DNA from: UBA6544 sp038131165
GTDB taxonomy: Bacteria; Pseudomonadota; Alphaproteobacteria; UBA8366
Length of the DNA stretch: 22,004 nucleotides
Direction: 5' to 3'
NCBI GenBank assembly: GCA_038131165.1
Contig: JAYPOZ010000081.1
Coordinates: 1 to 22,004, forward strand
A model generated the notes under the pieces. It was given only the letters and a program-made list of their open reading frames with translations, was not told the origin of the DNA and ran no database searches. Positions 1 to 6,837 of the stretch are shown piece after piece. Both the position numbers and the translations under genes were made by a program. Within the stretch, counting starts at the first letter, position 1. Every line of letters begins with the position of its first letter.

Positions 1-1
1 G

Positions 2-226
2 ATACACCTTAATCAGGCCGCCAACCTGTCCAAATTACCGGGACCACTTCAATCGTCGAGATTTATCACCAGCGGGTGATCTATGATGTGTCCTTAAAAA
101 AAGGCGGAAGCAGATATCGTCATAGAATCAGGGAAATCCGATCATGTGGAGGAAATTATAGCGCGCTTGACGGCAGCCGGATTCCGCATCAATCGATTGG
201 ACGACACAACAAACGAAACAGACTAG
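2..226 (+). pseudogene. ilvA: 3' remnant of threonine ammonia-lyase (IlvA-type, C-terminal ACT domain), frame-disrupted
   Basis: The translation around 55-105 reads IVEIYHQRVIYDVSLKK. After a shift of one base in the seven-A run at about 96-102 it continues AEADIVIESGKSDHVEEII and ends NRLDDTTNETD with a TAG at 224-226. This is the C-terminal ACT-like part of the roughly 400-residue threonine dehydratase found in alphaproteobacteria, which deaminates threonine to 2-oxobutanoate. At least one more frame break lies near 33-45, where NLSKL in one frame would have to continue as TGTTSIVEI in another. The gene enters from outside the window, so only its end is visible. The frame breaks sit in or near short homopolymers, so they may be sequencing errors at a contig end rather than real decay. 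The identification rests on remembered family sequence. Confidence 0.55.
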
Positions 227-334
227 CGAAAATTTGTTTCTTGGTTAAAATCCTATCAATGTTTGTTGGCGTAGGTTTTGACAACGCTTAAGAACCCATC
301 CCCAAATGTGGGAAATCGGACTTTAGGAGAAAAA

Positions 335-382
335 ATGCATAGCGTTCTGGGCGATATTATTAGGGCCGGATTTTGTTCGTAA
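335..382 (+). CDS. Possible 15-codon leader frame overlapping the motA start
   Basis: A strong Shine-Dalgarno AGGAG at 325-329 lies five bases upstream of an ATG at 335. The frame gives MHSVLGDIIRAGFCS and stops at TAA 380-382, ten bases past the TTG start of motA at 373. motA itself has only a weak site (AGG at 362-364) before its start. The arrangement would allow translational coupling. The alternative is that one T is missing from the TTTT run at 371-374, in which case the ATG frame would run straight into MotA and extend its N terminus. Nothing in the peptide itself suggests a function. Confidence 0.3.
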   Translation: MHSVLGDIIRAGFCS

Positions 383-1233
383 TTGTAGGTCTCTCGGTTG
401 TGATAGGATCTATTATCGGCGGTTATCTGATGGTCGGAGGTCACTTGGCGGTCTTATTTCAACCCGCCGAACTTGTTATTATTGGCGGCTCCGGGGTTGG
501 TGCGTTTATCATCGCCAATAATAAAGAGACTATTACCGGAGCGATTGCGGCTTTAGGAGGTCTTTTAAAGGGACCGAAGTATAGAGCACATCACTATCTT
601 GAGTTGTTGACCTTGCAGTATCAGATCTTCCGGTTTGCTAAGTCGAAGGGTATGTTAGCACTCGAGTCTCATATCGAAAATCCACACGATAGCGATATTT
701 TCCAGGAATTCCCTCATTTTTTAAGCGACCATCACTCCCTTGAATTCTTTTGCGACTACCTGCGCCTGATGACGCTCGGAACAGACAATCCTTTGGAGGT
801 CGAAAGTATTATAGATCAAGAAATCGATGCACATGACCATCATAATCTTGAAATCGCGCATGCCGTAAACACAATGGCGGAAGCTTTCCCAGGCTTAGGA
901 ATTGTTGCTGCTGTGCTTGGCGTCATTCATACAATGGGCTCCATCACGGAACCACCAGAAGTCCTTGGGCACCTAATCGGCGCAGCATTAGTTGGAACTT
1001 TCCTTGGAATTCTGTTGTGCTACGGGTTCGTTGGGCCGATGGCGACGGCTATGAAAGGCAATTTTGAGGCAGATCAAAGTTACTTGAAGTGTATCAAGGC
1101 CGGCGTCATCGCCCACCTCCAAGGATACGCACCAGCGGTTTCGGTTGAGTTTGCCCGTAAGACATTAAACGAGACAGTGCGGCCCACTTTTTTGGAGCTT
1201 GAAGAAGCAACTGGATCCCTCAGCCCAATCTAG
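373..1233 (+). CDS. motA: Flagellar motor stator protein MotA
   Basis: Inner-membrane stator subunit that, with MotB, forms the ion channel driving flagellar rotation. The protein has 286 residues. It has the MotA N terminus (GGYLMVGGHLAVLFQPAELV), the cytoplasmic loop with LALESHIENP, and the C-terminal membrane pair containing AFPGLGIVAAVLGVIHTMG and GFVGPMATAM. Counted from the TTG at 373, the functional residues fall at K90, E98, P173 and P222. These are the E. coli MotA positions R90, E98, P173 and P222, which supports this start despite the poor ribosome binding site. motB follows eight bases after the stop, so the two are probably one operon. Codon use is clearly AT-richer than in genes right of the gap, with many TTA leucine codons. 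Confidence 0.93.
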   Translation: MFVIVGLSVVIGSIIGGYLMVGGHLAVLFQPAELVIIGGSGVGAFIIANNKETITGAIAALGGLLKGPKYRAHHYLELLTLQYQIFRFAKSKGMLALESHIENPHDSDIFQEFPHFLSDHHSLEFFCDYLRLMTLGTDNPLEVESIIDQEIDAHDHHNLEIAHAVNTMAEAFPGLGIVAAVLGVIHTMGSITEPPEVLGHLIGAALVGTFLGILLCYGFVGPMATAMKGNFEADQSYLKCIKAGVIAHLQGYAPAVSVEFARKTLNETVRPTFLELEEATGSLSPI

Positions 1234-1241
1234 GGTCGGGA

Positions 1242-2020
1242 TTGAAGCCACAAATTAAAAAAATGGTTAGTAAATTAAAGGAGCTTCAACCCATCGTCAT
1301 TAAGAAGCGGATGAAGGCTAACCATCCGCCGCATGGCGGAGCTTGGAAGGTTGCCTATGCGGACTTCGTCACAGCAATGATGGCTTTTTTTCTGCTCTTG
1401 TGGCTATTAAACGTCGCCACTGAGTCAAATAAACAAGGAATTTCTGATTACTTCGAACCCGACACTTCGGAGGTTGAGGGAGCGGAGGGCTTAGGACGAG
1501 CACTTGCAGGATTAGTGCAGGATGCGGATGGTGCGATGAGGTCAGCTGGTTCTCCGCCTAGCGTTATAGTTCCAATCGCCACAGTTGGCAGCAAATCAGG
1601 CGGAGACGAAGGGCAGAATGAAGAAAAGGCAGCAGCATTAGCAGAGGCTGAGGCCAAGAGATTAAAAACCGAGCTTGATAGCTTCGCCAGGGTCGAGGCG
1701 GAAATACGTCAGGCGCTCCAGGAAATTCCGGAACTAAACGACATGCAGGATAGCCTGATGATCGATTTTACGCCGGATGGTCTGCGCATTCAGATACTGG
1801 ACCAAGAAGACATCGCGATGTTTGTTCCGGGCCGGGCACTGCTAAACGATCACGGTCGAAAAATGCTGGCGATCGTCGCCAATGTGATCACGAAAATGCC
1901 CAACGCGGTCGTCGTTACGGGTCATACGGATAGTTCCGGCGGATCGAACCAGAGTTACAGCAATTGGGAACTTTCGGGTGATCGCGCGAATACCGCCCGC
2001 CGGGTCATGGTGGAATTCGG
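1242..2020 (+). CDS. motB: Flagellar motor protein MotB, first copy, 3' end lost in the assembly gap
   Basis: Plug and peptidoglycan-anchoring subunit of the flagellar stator. Visible parts are the MotB N terminus HGGAWKVAYADFVTAMMAFF, with the single membrane helix and the proton-carrying Asp of YAD, a variable linker (about residues 70-150), and the first part of the OmpA-like domain (VVVTGHTDSS, NWELSGDRANTARR). The sequence stops at the run of N, so roughly the last 50 residues are missing. The start is uncertain: TTG at 1242, or ATG at 1263, which puts the key Asp at residue 34, closer to E. coli D32. Neither has a good Shine-Dalgarno. Leucine TTA codons are frequent up to about 1665 and absent from there to the gap, where GC also rises. 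Confidence 0.85.
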
Positions 2021-2120
2021 NNNNNNNNNNNNNNNNNNNNNNNNNNNNNNNNNNNNNNNNNNNNNNNNNNNNNNNNNNNNNNNNNNNNNNNNNNNNNNNN
2101 NNNNNNNNNNNNNNNNNNNN
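2021..2120. other. Assembly gap of exactly 100 N
   Basis: There are exactly 100 undetermined bases, the usual placeholder for a scaffold gap of unknown size. The reading frame happens to stay open through it, giving an apparent 576-codon gene from 1242 to 2972. Both flanks encode MotB, but the left flank is near the end of one MotB and the right flank near the start of another. A conserved motB repeat may be what broke the assembly. Confidence 0.97.
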
Positions 2121-2972
2121 GGCGGCGCCTGGAAGGTCGCCTATGCGGACTTCGTGACGGCCATGATGGCGTTCTTCCTATTGCTTTGGTTGCTGAATGC
2201 GACCACGGTCGAGCAGAAACAGGGTATTTCGAACTACTTCGAGCCGACCGGTGCAATCAAAGGGTCGAGCGGCAGCGGCGGCGTGTTCGGCGGCGTCTCA
2301 ATGACGGATCCGGGCGTTGAAAAAACGCCGGGGCAAACCCAGGAAATGACCGTCGGATCGGATTCCCAGCTTGAAAACGAGCTGGAAAAACAAACCCGCC
2401 AGACCGAAGAACACGATCAGGCGAAGAGTGCCACACCGGCCGAAATCGAGCGTGAGCAAAAGGAATTCGAACGGGCGGAACGAGCGATCAAGCAAGCGCT
2501 GTTCGATCTTCCGCAACTCTCCGCTCTCAAGGATTCGATCAAGGTCGAAGTGACCGATCAGGGATTGCAGATTCAATTGCTCGACCAAGCTGGAACATCG
2601 CTCTTTCAGCCGGGAAGCTCTCGCTTGACCGCACAAGCGGAGATGCTCTTGCTGCTCGTCGCCAGTATCGTTGAGCGGCTTCCAAACGAGATCACAATTT
2701 CGGGTCATACGGATTCGAAACCTTTCAACGGTTCCGGTGGACGCACGAATTGGGAGTTGTCGATCGAACGCGCCAACGCGGCGCGCCGCGAATTGCTTAA
2801 GCACAATGTGTCGGGCAAGCGAATAGAATCGGTCGTTGGACTGGCGGACAAGGTTCCGCTGCTGGCGGACGACCCCACGTCGCCGCAAAACCGCCGCATT
2901 TCGATCGTACTGCTGCGCGAACAGAAAGAACTGAAGATCGAAAAGCCGCCTGAACCACCGCGGATATTCTAG
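2121..2972 (+). CDS. motB: Flagellar motor protein MotB, second copy, 5' end lost in the assembly gap
   Basis: Begins directly after the gap with GGAWKVAYADFVTAMMAFF, so about 20-30 N-terminal residues are missing. It then has a long charged linker (ELEKQTRQTEEHDQ, IEREQKEFERAERAIKQAL) and a complete OmpA-like peptidoglycan-binding domain with ISGHTDSK, NWELSIERANAARR and SPQNRRISIVLL. The linker differs clearly from that of the left copy (KGSSGSGGVFGGVSMTD against VEGAEGLGRALAG), so the two are paralogues rather than one gene read twice. Codon use matches the GC-richer right side. If the scaffold order is right, this is a tandem motB after motA-motB; if not, the two contigs may be unrelated. 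Confidence 0.85.
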   Translation, partial: GGAWKVAYADFVTAMMAFFLLLWLLNATTVEQKQGISNYFEPTGAIKGSSGSGGVFGGVSMTDPGVEKTPGQTQEMTVGSDSQLENELEKQTRQTEEHDQAKSATPAEIEREQKEFERAERAIKQALFDLPQLSALKDSIKVEVTDQGLQIQLLDQAGTSLFQPGSSRLTAQAEMLLLLVASIVERLPNEITISGHTDSKPFNGSGGRTNWELSIERANAARRELLKHNVSGKRIESVVGLADKVPLLADDPTSPQNRRISIVLLREQKELKIEKPPEPPRIF

Positions 2973-3062
2973 TGCGATCCGGACACGGCCAACAGACGCG
3001 ATCTGCCTACGTTGTCCGTTTGGCTTCGCTGATTCACGTTGTTAGTGCTGGAGGGCCCTGAC

Positions 3063-3566
3063 ATGCCGGAAAGGCTCCCCGACCGAAGCAGCCCCAGCTT
3101 TAGCTGGGAACGGGGCAATGCGACGCTTCTCGCCGCCGACGCCAGTTTCGACGGTGTCGCGTGGCGGCGCACGGTTGCCTTCTTTGTCGACGCCATGATC
3201 CTCATGGCGATTTTTATGTCCCTGATGATATTCAATCTCATCACGTTTTTTGCCTTAACCGGGTTACTGACGTTTCTTTGGCCGGCGCTGCTTTTTGTCC
3301 TTTACGATACGGTGCTTATCGGCGGTCGCGGATCCGCGACAATCGGCATGCGCGTGATTGGCCTGAAGATCGTCAATACGCAGAACGAGGAACCCGCCTA
3401 CCTGCAGGCGTTCGTCCTGTCGGTGCTGTTCTACCTGTCCGTCACTTTCACGAGCGGCCTGATCCTGCTCGTCGCGCTGTTCAACAACCGTGGACGCTGT
3501 GTGCACGATATTGTCACCGGCATATTCGTCGTGAATACGGTCCCGGCTTCGAAAGCGGGCGGATGA
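3063..3566 (+). CDS. RDD family integral membrane protein
   Basis: Small protein of 167 residues with an RDD domain. The N-terminal RRTVAFFVDAMILMAIFM is the helix carrying the family's Arg and Asp residues. A second helix follows (FFALTGLLTFLWPALLFVLYD), then the conserved GSATIGMRVIGLKIV, a third helix, and the end motif NNRGRCVHDIVTGIFVV. The start ATG at 3063 is chosen because GGAGG at 3050-3054 sits eight bases upstream; an in-frame TTG at 3039 has no such site. bpt begins 34 bases downstream on the same strand, and the two are probably co-transcribed. RDD proteins have been linked to ion or solute transport, but the function here is unknown. Confidence 0.88.
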   Translation: MPERLPDRSSPSFSWERGNATLLAADASFDGVAWRRTVAFFVDAMILMAIFMSLMIFNLITFFALTGLLTFLWPALLFVLYDTVLIGGRGSATIGMRVIGLKIVNTQNEEPAYLQAFVLSVLFYLSVTFTSGLILLVALFNNRGRCVHDIVTGIFVVNTVPASKAGG

Positions 3567-3600
3567 CTTCGCGAAACGCCGATCGGACCGATACGCGACC

Positions 3601-4371
3601 ATGACGACGCAGCGCCTCCCGCACCAGGTTCTAACCTTCTTCCGCTCGGGGCCCATGCCCTGCCCGTATCTTTCCGGACGGGTCGAACAGCAGTTGTTCG
3701 CGGAACTGTCGGGACCGAACGCGCTCGACGTCTTCGACGTGTTGAGCCAGGGAGGGTTTCGGCGGAGCCACCACATCATTTACAAGCCCGCATGCGCCGG
3801 TTGCAACGCGTGCGTGCCTGTGCGCATCCCCGCCCGGCGTTTCAAGTACGGTCGGGCGTGGCGCAGAATCCGCAATCGCAACGCCGACCTCTCCGTCAAG
3901 ATAGTCGGCACGCGTATTACCGAGGAACAATACGACCTCTTCCAGCTCTACACGCAACGCCGTCATGGGGAAGGCGAGATGGCGAAGATGAGTCGCCGGG
4001 ACTATGCCGCAATGGTCTTGAGCAGCCCGGTCGACACGGTGCTTGTCGAATTTCGCCGTCCCGACGGCAAACTGATCGCCGTCTGCCTCATGGACCGGTT
4101 GGCCGGGGGACTCTCGGCGGTTTACAGTTATTTCGATCCCGCCGAGGAGCGCCGGAGCCTGGGAAGCTACGTCATTCTGTGGATGATTGAGGAGGCACTG
4201 CGTCAGGAGTTCGACCACGTCTATCTCGGGTATTGGGTCGCGGGTAGCCCGAAGATGGATTATAAAATCCGGTTCCGCCCGATCGAAAGTTTCGGTCCCG
4301 AAGGCTGGCAAGAAATCGAAGGACCCTATTCGGTCGAAACATCTCGCGAGAAGCTGAACAGGGCTTCCTAG
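3601..4371 (+). CDS. bpt: Aspartate/glutamate leucyltransferase (bacterial protein transferase)
   Basis: Transfers leucine from leucyl-tRNA to N-terminal Asp or Glu of proteins, marking them for ClpS/ClpAP degradation in the N-end rule pathway. The 256-residue protein has the N-terminal ATE domain with PCPYLSGR and the cysteine motif ACAGCNACVPVRI. The C-terminal GNAT-like ATE domain shows AVYSYFDPAEERRSLGSYVI, YLGYWVAGSPKMDYKIRFRP and a GPEGW end. Length is typical. The start ATG at 3601 has no strong Shine-Dalgarno, but it keeps the usual 18 or so residues ahead of PCPYL. It follows the RDD gene. Distinguishing Bpt (leucyl) from Ate (arginyl) specificity by eye relies on the bacterial length and motif spacing. 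Confidence 0.93.
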   Translation: MTTQRLPHQVLTFFRSGPMPCPYLSGRVEQQLFAELSGPNALDVFDVLSQGGFRRSHHIIYKPACAGCNACVPVRIPARRFKYGRAWRRIRNRNADLSVKIVGTRITEEQYDLFQLYTQRRHGEGEMAKMSRRDYAAMVLSSPVDTVLVEFRRPDGKLIAVCLMDRLAGGLSAVYSYFDPAEERRSLGSYVILWMIEEALRQEFDHVYLGYWVAGSPKMDYKIRFRPIESFGPEGWQEIEGPYSVETSREKLNRAS

Positions 4372-4378
4372 CCGCGTT

Positions 4379-4395
4379 CGACGGGGCCTCCGTCG
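4379..4395. terminator. Hairpin just after bpt, possible terminator
   Basis: CGACGG at 4379-4384 and CCGTCG at 4390-4395 form a perfect 6-bp stem with a 5-base loop, starting eight bases after the bpt stop. No T tract follows, so intrinsic termination is not certain. Confidence 0.3.
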
Positions 4396-4441
4396 CCGCC
4401 AAATCCCGTAAATGAGACATTCCTGATGAACCTCTCGCCAC

Positions 4442-4469
4442 TTGTTATGGCCGCGAGTTTGGATATCCT
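4442..4469 (+). promoter_or_regulatory. Weak sigma70-like promoter candidate upstream of dctP
   Basis: TTGTTA at 4442-4447 and TATCCT at 4464-4469 are separated by 16 bases. Each hexamer matches 4 of 6 consensus bases. It lies in the 154-base region between bpt and dctP, where a promoter for the transporter operon is expected. The match is weak and could be chance. Confidence 0.25.
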
Positions 4470-4525
4470 TGATTAGCCTTTCGCATTGGGCTGAATGTCA
4501 AAGTTTGAGAACAGGGAGATTCTGT

Positions 4526-5623
4526 ATGAAAAGGCGCGAATTTATCACGAAAGCCAGTGTCGCCGGCGCCGCCGGTGCAGTGGCCGCGAGCACATTTGCA
4601 GCGCCTGCGATCTCGCAGGGCCGTAAGAAGATGGTTGTTGTCTCGACCTGGCCACGGGATTTCCCGGGTCTGGGCACCGGTGCCCAGCGTCTAGCGGACC
4701 GTATCGGCAAGATGACGGACGGCCGGATCGCAGTCGAATATTTTGCTGCGAAAGAACGCGTCGGCGCTTTCGATTCCTTCGACGAAGTCGCCTCCGGCAA
4801 CGCGCAGGCCTATCACGCTGCCGACTACTACTGGAAAGGCAAGCATCCGGGCTGGGCGTATTTCACCGCCGTGCCGTTTGGCCTGACCTATACCGAGATG
4901 AACGCCTGGATCCGTTTCGGCGGCGGGCAGGAGCTTTGGGACGAACTGGCCGCGGGCTTTGGCCTCAAGTGCATCATGGCCGGAAACACCGGCTGCCAGA
5001 TGGGCGGCTGGTTCAATAAGGAAATAAACTCGCCGGACGACCTTAAAGGTCTCAAGATGCGTATTCCTGGCCTTGGCGGCGACGTTATGGCGAAGCTCGG
5101 TGCCTCGCCGGTATCGCTTCCGGGCGGCCAGATTTACGAAAACTTGGTTTCCGGCGCCATCGACGCCACCGAATGGGTCGGCCCCTGGAACGACAGCTTC
5201 ATGAAGTTCTACGAAGCCGCGAAGTATTACTACTACCCGGGCTTCCACGAACCGGGCTCGATGCTGGCCTTCGGCATCAACAAGAAGTGGTGGGACGGAC
5301 TTACCGATACCGACCGTCTAATCATCGAAGCCGCGGCGGCCGCCGAAAACGACATCATGATGGCCGAATACAACGCCAAGAGCGGCAAGGCACTCGCGAG
5401 CTTGGTCCGCGACCAAGGCGTCAAGCTCCGTAAGTTCAACGACGAGACTTACGATGCCTTCGGCGAAGCTGCGGAAGAGGTTTTCGCGTCGGTGCGGGGC
5501 CACAGCCCGCTCGCCAAGAAAATCGACGACAGCTTCCGTGCCGCCCGGCAGGATCTGGGTGGCTGGTCGAAGATTTCCGACCAAGGCTACCTTGCTCAGC
5601 GCAACCGCGTGCTGGGTCTCTGA
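4526..5623 (+). CDS. dctP: TRAP transporter periplasmic solute-binding protein (DctP family, TakP-like)
   Basis: Extracytoplasmic binding protein of a tripartite ATP-independent transporter, 365 residues. The N terminus MKRREFITKASVAGA with APAIS at 26-30 looks like a twin-arginine (Tat) signal peptide, so the protein is probably exported folded. The DctP fold is visible as STWPRDFPGLGTGAQRLADRI, the helix region around DSFDEVASGNAQAYH, LKGLKMRIPGLGG with the conserved ligand arginine R179, and GAIDATEWVGPW. The opening motif and TEWVGPW resemble the TakP group, which binds 2-oxoacids such as pyruvate; the substrate here is not determined. GGGAG at 4514-4518 is seven bases before the ATG. dctQ and dctM follow, and a strong hairpin sits in the dctP-dctQ space. 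Confidence 0.92.
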   Translation: MKRREFITKASVAGAAGAVAASTFAAPAISQGRKKMVVVSTWPRDFPGLGTGAQRLADRIGKMTDGRIAVEYFAAKERVGAFDSFDEVASGNAQAYHAADYYWKGKHPGWAYFTAVPFGLTYTEMNAWIRFGGGQELWDELAAGFGLKCIMAGNTGCQMGGWFNKEINSPDDLKGLKMRIPGLGGDVMAKLGASPVSLPGGQIYENLVSGAIDATEWVGPWNDSFMKFYEAAKYYYYPGFHEPGSMLAFGINKKWWDGLTDTDRLIIEAAAAAENDIMMAEYNAKSGKALASLVRDQGVKLRKFNDETYDAFGEAAEEVFASVRGHSPLAKKIDDSFRAARQDLGGWSKISDQGYLAQRNRVLGL

Positions 5624-5651
5624 TTCGGATATTCCGATACGTCGCACAGTA

Positions 5652-5679
5652 AAGTGGAGCCTCGCGGGAGGCTCCACTT
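5652..5679 (+). promoter_or_regulatory. Strong intercistronic hairpin between dctP and dctQ
   Basis: AAGTGGAGCCTC at 5652-5663 and GAGGCTCCACTT at 5668-5679 form a perfect 12-bp stem with the 4-base loop GCGG, 28 bases after the dctP stop. No T tract follows. Such hairpins after binding-protein genes commonly stabilise the upstream mRNA or cause partial termination, so that the binding protein is made in excess over the permease. That role is inferred. Confidence 0.6.
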
Positions 5680-5745
5680 CGCGTGACGGCGACAGGGATC
5701 ACCGGATCGGCATGACCGATCGGTAATGTACCTTTGGGGGGCCGC

Positions 5746-6810
5746 ATGACCGACATATCGGCGCAAACATCTGCAGAACTCGCCAGAGCCGGCAGAGCCC
5801 GCGACCCCGTCGCGGTCGGCCTGCGCATTTTCGCCAATGCGATGGTCTTGCTCTGCTTCGCTTTCGTCCTCAACAATTTTCTGAACTTCTGGCACGATTG
5901 GCCCGGCCTCCCCGGCCTGTTTGCGCATAGCGGCTGGTTCGGGTTTGCGCCTTTGCGCGAAGCCCTTTCCGACGAAGCCGTTACCCGGGGCTGGTTCCAG
6001 GTCGCCCTATACCTCATTCCCTGCCTGGCCGCCGCCGCCTATGTCCTGATGACGCCGCGGCGGTCGATGCACGCCGATTCCGAACGACTGTCCGCCTTCG
6101 CCGCCTATATGGTCCGCGCCGTATTTTGGGGCGTGCTGCTGATCGGGATCGCCGATTCAATGATCTCCTTCCTTAGGGTAGAAGGCCTGCTCGCAAGCGT
6201 TGTCGGCGAACAATTGTCGAAAGATCTCGGACGGTCGGCTTTCCGCGGCAACATGGTCCACTATCCACTGCTTGCGGTCTCGTTCGTCGCCGCGCTTTTC
6301 ACGCGCTCCCTCGGGTTTCACTGGCTGGCGCTTCTAATCGTCGTCGCGGAAATTCAAATCGTCATCGCGCGCTTCATCTTTTCCTACGAACAAGCCTTTA
6401 TGGGCGATCTGGTCCGTTTCTGGTATGGCGCCTTGTTCTTGTTTGCGAGTGCCCACACGCTAATCGCCGAAGGGCACGTCCGGGTGGACATTCTCTATGC
6501 GGGTTTCAGCGAACGCGGCAAGGCATGGACGAATACTCTCGGTTCGGTCTTCCTTGGTCTGCCGCTGTGCTGGGTCATCCTGACGATGGGCATGTGGGGG
6601 AAATCGAACGTCATCAACGGTCCACTGCTGAACTACGAAGTCACGCAGAGCGGCTACGGCATGTACGTGAAATACTTCCTTGCGGGCTTTCTGTTGATAT
6701 TCGCGATTACAATGCTCGTGCAGTTCATGAGCTACTTGTTGAGCAATGCAGCGGTCCTGCGGCGCGAGGCCGATTATCATCCGGATCTCTCCGAACATGC
6801 CAATGTATAG
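5746..6810 (+). CDS. dctQ: TRAP transporter small permease (DctQ family), enlarged form
   Basis: Membrane subunit that pairs with DctM. It has 354 residues, against about 160-200 for a usual four-helix DctQ. I count about eight hydrophobic segments: near 25-47, 83-103, 119-141, 173-187, 191-212, 222-241, 266-284 and 308-332. The DctQ-like core is the C-terminal half, with AHTLIAEGHVRVDILYAGFSERGKAW. The N-terminal half (1-about 190) is extra membrane sequence. The ATG at 5746 is preferred over an upstream in-frame TTG at 5734 because a G-rich stretch (5736-5742) lies just before it. dctM starts 27 bases after the stop. Confidence 0.85.
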   Translation: MTDISAQTSAELARAGRARDPVAVGLRIFANAMVLLCFAFVLNNFLNFWHDWPGLPGLFAHSGWFGFAPLREALSDEAVTRGWFQVALYLIPCLAAAAYVLMTPRRSMHADSERLSAFAAYMVRAVFWGVLLIGIADSMISFLRVEGLLASVVGEQLSKDLGRSAFRGNMVHYPLLAVSFVAALFTRSLGFHWLALLIVVAEIQIVIARFIFSYEQAFMGDLVRFWYGALFLFASAHTLIAEGHVRVDILYAGFSERGKAWTNTLGSVFLGLPLCWVILTMGMWGKSNVINGPLLNYEVTQSGYGMYVKYFLAGFLLIFAITMLVQFMSYLLSNAAVLRREADYHPDLSEHANV

Positions 6811-6837
6811 ACGCTCAGTCCGTAAGGCTGTCATCTG

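Noticed and set aside
268..281. Sigma54-like GG-N10-GA upstream of motA
   Set aside because: The -12 element reads GA rather than GC and the -24 context is weak; chance occurrence is likely.
3161..3604. 147-codon plus-strand frame overlapping the RDD gene
   Set aside because: Alternative frame of the RDD gene; Arg/His-rich with no motif, while the other frame shows RDD helices and a good ribosome site.
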